Assembly (NCBI GenBank): GCA_018223365.1
Contig: JAGTTP010000001.1
Location: 1,521,410 to 1,585,409, forward strand
DNA length: 64,000 nucleotides
Origin: Clostridiaceae bacterium Marseille-Q4145
Lineage (GTDB): Bacteria; Bacillota; Clostridia; Lachnospirales; Lachnospiraceae
Direction of reading: 5' to 3'
The translations under genes and the position numbers were made by a program. Below, piece after piece: positions 59,231 to 64,000 of this stretch. Below the pieces are notes generated by a model. It was not told the origin of the DNA. It did not search any database and worked only from the letters and a program-made list of their open reading frames with translations. Within the stretch, counting starts at the first letter, position 1, and the number at the start of each line of letters is the position of its first letter.

Positions 59231-60025
59231 ATGGAAAAAGCTTATAAAAAAGTACTGGCGCTGGACAGTTCCGGACTGGTAGCCAGTGTGGCTGTGGTGG
59301 AAGGAGATGCTTCAGGCAGCAACCTTCTGGCAGAATATACAATTAATTATAAGAAGACGCATTCTCAGACTCTTCTTCCTATGCTGGACGCCATTGTGAA
59401 AATGATTGATTTAGACCTGGAGAGTATTGATGCCATTGCTGTGGCAGCAGGACCGGGATCTTTTACTGGATTGCGTATAGGATCTGCCACTGCAAAAGGA
59501 CTGGGTTTGGCACTTGATAAACCGCTGGTTGCCATTCCTACGGTGGATGGACTGGCTTATAATCTGTTCGGAACGGAGCGCCTGATCTGCCCATTAATGG
59601 ATGCCCGCCGGAATCAGGTTTATACAGGAATTTATGAATTTGACGGAGACAGACTAAAGGTGCTGGAACCGCAGATGGCAGTGGATATTCAGGTGATTGC
59701 ACAGAAACTTTGTGAACGGAAACAAGATGTGGTTTTCCTGGGAGATGGGGTTCCGGTATTCCGGGAACGATTGGAAGGCGGACTTCTGGAAGAGCTGACG
59801 AGCGCAGGAAAAAAGTTTTCTTTTGCGCCGGCACATGTGAACAAACAGCGTGCAGGAGCAGTTGGAGCTCTGGCACTTACGTATCTCTGGGAAGGTAAAA
59901 TGGAATCAGCAGACGAGCATCAGCCGGAGTATCTGCGTATGGCACAGGCAGAAAGAGAACGTATGGAAAAAGAGCGTGCAGAAGCGGAAGCAGCTGCAAA
60001 AAAAGACGGAGAAAAGCAGGCATGA
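59231..60025 (+). CDS. tsaB: tRNA threonylcarbamoyladenosine protein TsaB
   Basis: Inactive TsaD-like scaffold needed for t6A formation on ANN-decoding tRNAs. 264 residues from ATG 59231; GGGAGG lies in the tsaE end. ASKHA motifs VLALDSSGLVASVAV, KKTHSQTLLPML, AVAAGPGSFTGLRIG and PLMDARRNQVYTGIY. The C-terminus carries an additional charged Glu/Lys/Ala helix after residue 235. Overlaps rimI by ATGA. Confidence 0.95.
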   Translation: MEKAYKKVLALDSSGLVASVAVVEGDASGSNLLAEYTINYKKTHSQTLLPMLDAIVKMIDLDLESIDAIAVAAGPGSFTGLRIGSATAKGLGLALDKPLVAIPTVDGLAYNLFGTERLICPLMDARRNQVYTGIYEFDGDRLKVLEPQMAVDIQVIAQKLCERKQDVVFLGDGVPVFRERLEGGLLEELTSAGKKFSFAPAHVNKQRAGAVGALALTYLWEGKMESADEHQPEYLRMAQAERERMEKERAEAEAAAKKDGEKQA

Positions 60026-60456
60026 TCCGTCTGATGAAAGAAGAAGATCTGGGAGCGGTGGTACAGCTGGAGCAGACCGTTTTTTCTGTGCCGTGGTCAG
60101 AATGTAATCTGCGTGAAAGTCTTTTGCGACCGGAATATCTTTTTCTTGTGTCAGAGGATGAAGGAAAGATTACAGGATATGCGGGACTTCTCATGATTGC
60201 GGGAGAAGGTGATGTGACCAATATTGCCGTATTTCCAGAATATAGAGGCCGGGGAATTGGGGCAGCCCTTACAAAAGCGTTGCTTGTGGAGGGCAGAAAA
60301 AGAGGCATGAATGCGTTTACCCTGGAAGTTCGTGTTGGCAACCAGGCAGCAATTCATATCTATGAAAAACTTGGATTCCGGTCAGAAGGAGTCCGGAAAG
60401 GTTTTTATGAAAAACCGAAAGAAGATGCCCTGATCATGTGGCGGCGGGATGTCTGA
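60022..60456 (+). CDS. rimI: Ribosomal protein alanine N-acetyltransferase RimI
   Basis: A 144-residue GNAT acetyltransferase. Acetyl-CoA loop VFPEYRGRGIGAALTKALL near residue 72, FTLEVRVGNQAAIHIYEKLGF as motif B region, and EDALIMWRRD at the end. RimI acetylates the N-terminus of S18 in E. coli. The location after tsaB is the standard Firmicute arrangement. Confidence 0.93.
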   Translation: MIRLMKEEDLGAVVQLEQTVFSVPWSECNLRESLLRPEYLFLVSEDEGKITGYAGLLMIAGEGDVTNIAVFPEYRGRGIGAALTKALLVEGRKRGMNAFTLEVRVGNQAAIHIYEKLGFRSEGVRKGFYEKPKEDALIMWRRDV

Positions 60457-60531
60457 CCAGTAATCTCCTATTTTCGATCAGGTTTCAGAAAATTATAATG
60501 GAACCATACCAGAGAAAAGGAGGAGGACAGC

Positions 60532-60780
60532 ATGCGTCAATATACAGGCAGGGAAAGAAAACAGTTGACGAAAATTGTCTGTAACCAGTGTGGAAGAATA
60601 TTGAAAATCCAGAATGGAATACTTCAGGAAGGAGTGTTCCGAGGAATGGCGGATTGGGGATTTTTCTCAGAAAAGGATGGAGAAATTCACTCTTTCGATC
60701 TGTGCGAAAAGTGTTATGACCGATTGATATCCGGATTTTCCATTCCGGTGGAGACAGAGGAGCAGACAGAACTTTTATAG
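60532..60780 (+). CDS. Small zinc-ribbon-like protein
   Basis: 82 residues with two CxxC pairs, CNQCGRIL (residue 17) and CEKCYDRLI (residue 58), suggesting one structural zinc. The middle has a GMADWGFFSEKDGEIHSFDLC stretch. AAAGGAGGAGG precedes the ATG, an unusually strong site. It lies between rimI and rnz. No family name can be given with confidence. Confidence 0.75.
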   Translation: MRQYTGRERKQLTKIVCNQCGRILKIQNGILQEGVFRGMADWGFFSEKDGEIHSFDLCEKCYDRLISGFSIPVETEEQTELL

Positions 60781-60785
60781 GAGAA

Positions 60786-61703
60786 ATGATGTTAGATGTG
60801 TGTTTGCTTGGAAGCGGCGGAATGATGCCGCTTCCCTACCGTTGGTTGACTTCGCTGATGGTACGTTATAATGGAAGCAGTCTTCTGATTGACTGCGGAG
60901 AAGGAACCCAGATTGCGATCAAGGAAAAGGGCTGGAGCTTTAAACCCATTGATGTAATTTGCTTTACTCATTACCATGGGGATCATATCAGTGGCCTTCC
61001 TGGACTTTTGCTGACTATGGGAAATGCGGACAGAAAGGAACCGTTGACCCTGATCGGACCGAAAGGCTTGGAGAGAGTGGTGAATGCTCTGCGTGTTATT
61101 GCACCGGAGCTGCCGTTTCCGATTATTTACAGAGAAATCAATGGACCGGAAGAGACTTTCGAAATTAACGGATATCGGTTGACAGCGTTTCGTGTGAATC
61201 ACAATGTAACCTGTTATGGATATACGTTGGAACTTGACCGGGCAGGTAAATTTCAGCTGGAGAGGGCGCTGGCATTAAATATTCCAAAGCAGTACTGGAA
61301 TCGTCTCCAGAAAGGCGAGACCATAGAGGAAGATGGAAAAACCTATGTCCCGGAGATGGTCATGGGAGCACAGCGAAAAGGAATTAAACTTACGTATTGC
61401 ACGGACACCAGGCCGACCCAGTCTATTGTCGATCATGCAGACCACTCAGATCTGTTTATCTGCGAAGGTATGTACGGAGAGAAGGACAAAGAGGCGAAAG
61501 CAAGAGAATATAAACACATGACATTTTATGAGGCGGCCAGGCTTGCGAAGACCGCACAGGTAAAAGAAATGTGGCTGACCCATTACAGTCCGTCTCTGAC
61601 CAGACCGGAAGAATATATGGATGAAGTGAGAAAGATATTCCCGGCGGCAAAAGCCGGAAAAGACAAAAAATCCGTGGAACTGGATTTTGAAAAGGAGGAG
61701 TAG
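60786..61703 (+). CDS. rnz: Ribonuclease Z
   Basis: Metallo-beta-lactamase-fold endonuclease that matures tRNA 3' ends. 305 residues. Zinc motif TFTHYHGDH-like CFTHYHGDHISGLPGLL near residue 60, GLERVVNALRV, CTDTRPTQSIVDHADHSDL and HMTFYEAARLA. ATG 60786 or 60789. Separated from the zinc-ribbon gene by 5 bp and from tsaD by 3 bp. Confidence 0.94.
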   Translation: MMLDVCLLGSGGMMPLPYRWLTSLMVRYNGSSLLIDCGEGTQIAIKEKGWSFKPIDVICFTHYHGDHISGLPGLLLTMGNADRKEPLTLIGPKGLERVVNALRVIAPELPFPIIYREINGPEETFEINGYRLTAFRVNHNVTCYGYTLELDRAGKFQLERALALNIPKQYWNRLQKGETIEEDGKTYVPEMVMGAQRKGIKLTYCTDTRPTQSIVDHADHSDLFICEGMYGEKDKEAKAREYKHMTFYEAARLAKTAQVKEMWLTHYSPSLTRPEEYMDEVRKIFPAAKAGKDKKSVELDFEKEE

Positions 61704-61706
61704 AGC

Positions 61707-62735
61707 ATGGAAAAGAAAAAGGATGTTTATATTCTTGCCATCGAAAGCTCCTGTGACGAGACCGCCGCTGCAGTTGTTAAGAATGGACGGGAAGTGCTGT
61801 CCAATATTATTTCTTCTCAGATTGCCTTGCATACCCTGTATGGAGGCGTTGTGCCGGAGATTGCATCACGGAAGCATATTGAAAAGATCAATTACGTGAT
61901 TAAAGAAGCGCTTGCCGAAGCCGGCATGGGCTTAAAAGATATGGATGCCATCGGCGTGACCTATGGTCCGGGACTGGTAGGTGCGCTGTTAGTAGGAGTG
62001 GCAGAGGCGAAAGCGATCAGCTACGCATCTGGCGTACCGTTGGTAGGAGTCCATCATATCGAAGGTCATATTTCTGCCAATTACATAGAAAATAAAGAAC
62101 TGGAGCCGCCGTTTATCTGTCTGGTGGTATCAGGAGGACATACCCATCTGGTAGTGGTAAAGGATTATGGAAAATATGAGATCATCGGACACACCAGAGA
62201 TGACGCGGCAGGAGAAGCATTTGACAAGGTAGCCCGTGCCATCGGACTTGGTTATCCGGGAGGACCGAAGATTGACAAGCTGGCAAAAGAGGGAAATCCG
62301 GATGCTATCCATTTCCCACGTGCGAAAGTGGAAGATTCTCCGTATGATTTCAGCTTTAGTGGTGTGAAATCTGCGGTACTCAATCACCTGAATGGCTGTA
62401 AAATGAAAGGGGAACCTATTGTGGAGGCAGATATTGCAGCATCCTTCCAGAAAGCAGTATGCGACGTGCTGGTAGGACATGCCATTCAGGCAGTAAAAGA
62501 CTACAAGATTCCGAAGCTTGCCATGGCAGGCGGTGTGGCATCCAATTCCGCGCTTCGCGCAGCTATGAAAGAGGCATGCGATAAGCAGGGAATTCCGCTG
62601 TACTATCCGTCACCGATTCTCTGTACGGATAATGCGGCTATGATTGGAGCAGCGGCATATTATGAGTATATGGCAGGAACCAGATCAGGTCTTGATCTGA
62701 ATGCAGTTCCGAATCTGAAACTGGGCGAGAGGTAA
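61707..62735 (+). CDS. tsaD: tRNA threonylcarbamoyltransferase catalytic subunit TsaD
   Basis: Transfers the threonylcarbamoyl group to A37 of tRNAs. 342 residues. ASKHA motifs ILAIESSCDETAAAVV, YGPGLVGALLVGVAEAKA, metal site GVHHIEGHISAN, VSGGHTHLV and GGVASNSALRAAM. AAAGGAGGAG lies in the end of rnz. It is 1.7 kb from its partners tsaE and tsaB, with only rimI, the zinc-ribbon gene and rnz between. Confidence 0.97.
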   Translation: MEKKKDVYILAIESSCDETAAAVVKNGREVLSNIISSQIALHTLYGGVVPEIASRKHIEKINYVIKEALAEAGMGLKDMDAIGVTYGPGLVGALLVGVAEAKAISYASGVPLVGVHHIEGHISANYIENKELEPPFICLVVSGGHTHLVVVKDYGKYEIIGHTRDDAAGEAFDKVARAIGLGYPGGPKIDKLAKEGNPDAIHFPRAKVEDSPYDFSFSGVKSAVLNHLNGCKMKGEPIVEADIAASFQKAVCDVLVGHAIQAVKDYKIPKLAMAGGVASNSALRAAMKEACDKQGIPLYYPSPILCTDNAAMIGAAAYYEYMAGTRSGLDLNAVPNLKLGER

Positions 62736-62739
62736 CAGC

Positions 62740-63462
62740 ATGTCCAAAGAAAAGAAGAGCACGGCAATTGTGCTGGCAGCAGGCCAGGGAAAACGGATGG
62801 GAACAAAGATTCAGAAGCAGTTTCTGGATCTGAAGGGAAAACCGGTTCTCTGGTATTCCCTTCATGCATTTGAAATGTCAGAATGGATCGATGAAATTAT
62901 TCTGGTAACCGGAGAAGATCTGATTTCCTATTGCAAAGAAGAAATTGTAGAGAGATACGGTTTTCAGAAAGTGCATGCAGTGGTGGCAGGCGGAGCGGAA
63001 CGTTATCATTCTGTCTATCGGGGACTGCAGGCAATCTCAGATGTGGAACAGCGGATTGTCTTTATCCATGATGGGGCAAGACCGTTCCTGACGGAAGATA
63101 TGATTGAACGGGTATATAAAGAGACACTGGATCATGGTGCCTGTGTAGTTGGCATGCCTGTAAAAGATACGATTAAGATTGCGGATGAGAATGGATTTAT
63201 CAGGGAAACTCCAAAGCGGAGCCTGGTATGGCAGATCCAGACCCCGCAGGTGTTTGATGCAGAACTGATTGTGCCGGCGTATCGTCAGGTGATCGAACGG
63301 GAACAGGAACTGCTGGACAAAGGGGTACAGATTACAGATGATGCCATGGTAGTGGAGACCATGTGCGCGCATCCGGTAAAACTGGTGCAGGGTTCTTATG
63401 AGAATATGAAACTAACCACTCCGGAAGATCTGAAAGTGGCAGAAGCATTTTTAGACAGATAG
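62740..63462 (+). CDS. ispD: 2-C-methyl-D-erythritol 4-phosphate cytidylyltransferase
   Basis: Third step of the MEP isoprenoid pathway. 240 residues: IVLAAGQGKRMGTKIQKQF (CTP loop) at the N-terminus, VFIHDGARPFLTEDMI, GMPVKDTIKI, ETPKRSLVWQIQTPQVF and a C-terminal TTPEDLKVAEAFL. It starts 4 bp after tsaD and ends just before a terminator. Confidence 0.95.
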   Translation: MSKEKKSTAIVLAAGQGKRMGTKIQKQFLDLKGKPVLWYSLHAFEMSEWIDEIILVTGEDLISYCKEEIVERYGFQKVHAVVAGGAERYHSVYRGLQAISDVEQRIVFIHDGARPFLTEDMIERVYKETLDHGACVVGMPVKDTIKIADENGFIRETPKRSLVWQIQTPQVFDAELIVPAYRQVIEREQELLDKGVQITDDAMVVETMCAHPVKLVQGSYENMKLTTPEDLKVAEAFLDR

Positions 63463-63488
63463 AAAAGCCTGGAAATACAGGCTTTTTA
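63463..63488 (+). terminator. Terminator after ispD
   Basis: AAAAGCCTG pairs with CAGGCTTTT around a 6-nt loop; the 3' arm supplies the U tract. Confidence 0.8.
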
Positions 63489-63539
63489 AAGCAATGTAAA
63501 ATAAAAATGAAAAAAATCGAAAAAAATTGAAAAAGATAG

Positions 63540-63568
63540 TTGACAAACTGGGCGTATACTGCTAGAAT
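63540..63568 (+). promoter_or_regulatory. Promoter of the tRNA-Ser genes
   Basis: TTGACA (63540-63545), 17-bp spacer, TAGAAT (63563-63568), about 28 bp before the first tRNA. Confidence 0.75.
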
Positions 63569-63596
63569 AACAAAGTCGCTTGTGGAGAGCGCTCAT

Positions 63597-63682
63597 GGAG
63601 AGATATCGAAGTGGTCATAACGAGGCGGTCTTGAAAACCGTTTGTCCGCAAGGGCGCGTGGGTTCGAATCCCACTCTCTCCG
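63597..63682 (+). tRNA. tRNA-Ser(UGA)
   Basis: Acceptor GGAGAGA pairs with TCTCTCC, discriminator G. Anticodon loop CTTGAAA gives anticodon TGA. The T arm GTGGGTTCGAATCCCAC is intact, and a long variable arm typical of tRNA-Ser is present. CCA is not encoded. Confidence 0.95.
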
Positions 63683-63743
63683 TTTCACACGAGAGAGTGT
63701 GTGAGAACAACAATTTTATAAAACTGTCATGGACAGGCATTTT

Positions 63744-63832
63744 GGAGAAATACCCAAGTGGCTGAAGGGGCTCCCCTGGAAAGGGAGTAGGTCGTTAGTA
63801 GCGGCGCGAGGGTTCAAATCCCTCTTTCTCCG
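63744..63832 (+). tRNA. tRNA-Ser(GGA)
   Basis: Acceptor GGAGAAA pairs with TTTCTCC, discriminator G. Anticodon stem-loop CTCCC CTGGAAA GGGAG gives anticodon GGA. Long variable arm and T arm GAGGGTTCAAATCCCTC. CCA is not encoded. Confidence 0.95.
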
Positions 63833-63875
63833 CTCTCTTTTGAAAGAACAGCTTTTGAAAATAAATAAAAAGTTG

Positions 63876-63904
63876 TTGACAATGAAAAAGAGATGTGATA
63901 ATAT
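63876..63904 (+). promoter_or_regulatory. Strong promoter, probably of an rRNA operon
   Basis: TTGACA (63876-63881), 17-bp spacer and TAATAT (63899-63904). The transcript would begin with a small hairpin GTTGCTGCTGAGGCAAC. Confidence 0.75.
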
Positions 63905-64000
63905 ATCAGAGTTGCTGCTGAGGCAACGAGATAAACAATGAACCTTGATAATTAAATAGTGCTTTAAAGATCTTCGAAAATTCTTTTTGAAAATTTTTAA
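63905..64000 (+). other. Probable pre-16S leader, cut by the window edge
   Basis: The stretch GAACCTTGATAATTAAATAG (63937 onward) followed by AT-rich sequence is characteristic of clostridial rRNA leaders that precede 16S rRNA. No 16S sequence is inside the window. Confidence 0.6.

Overview
The window looks like a chromosomal segment of a gut-type anaerobic Firmicute, most likely a Lachnospiraceae member (Clostridia). This is inferred from consistent AGGAGG ribosome-binding sites, TTGACA/TATAAT promoters, L-box, T-box and FMN leaders, LL-diaminopimelate aminotransferase, HprK, and a clostridial-type ethanolamine operon. No phage, insertion sequence or CRISPR array was seen. Species cannot be fixed from the sequence alone.

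Layout. 1-2011: tungstate ABC transporter tupABC, whose binding-protein gene enters from the left edge and appears to lack its C-terminal part. 2173-10090: glycogen phosphorylase (-), an AraC-type regulator, an unknown gene and two CstA transporters. The first cstA unit follows AraC-like direct repeats and the second follows a T-box leader. 10091-10933: AT-rich non-coding stretch. 10934-14883: HD protein, a TetM/EF-G-like GTPase fused to a YacP/Rae1-type NYN nuclease domain, and a Cys-cluster protein. 14936-27449: MerR regulator, dapL and pyrG (-), ftsH, uvrC, hprK, glucokinase, typA (-) and an SSB-like protein.

27711-44982 is the centrepiece: a 22-gene ethanolamine-utilisation bacterial microcompartment (BMC) operon. 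It has eight shell proteins: a divergent EutS-like leader protein, EutS, EutL, a EutK-like protein with a charged tail, two near-identical EutM, EutN and a PduT-like trimer. The enzymes convert ethanolamine to acetaldehyde (EutBC, reactivated by EutA), then to acetyl-CoA and acetyl phosphate (EutE, PduL) or ethanol (EutG). Cofactor supply comes from EutT plus a Pdu-type reductase (PduS), a probable flavoprotein and the Fe-S-capable PduT. EutH imports the substrate. The regulators EutV/EutW are not in the window. A second adenosyltransferase gene (cobO) sits just beyond the operon's terminator.

45616-63462 is mostly housekeeping: L-box-dapA-dapB, a small acidic lipoprotein, a plant-type HisA, hpf, secA, prfB (programmed frameshift), an ACT protein, hom, thrH, yqeG, a GerMN lipoprotein, FMN-riboswitch-ribU, tsaE-tsaB-rimI, rnz-tsaD-ispD. 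The right end has two tRNA-Ser genes (UGA, GGA) and then a strong promoter with a leader typical of an rRNA operon, so a 16S gene probably begins just past position 64000.
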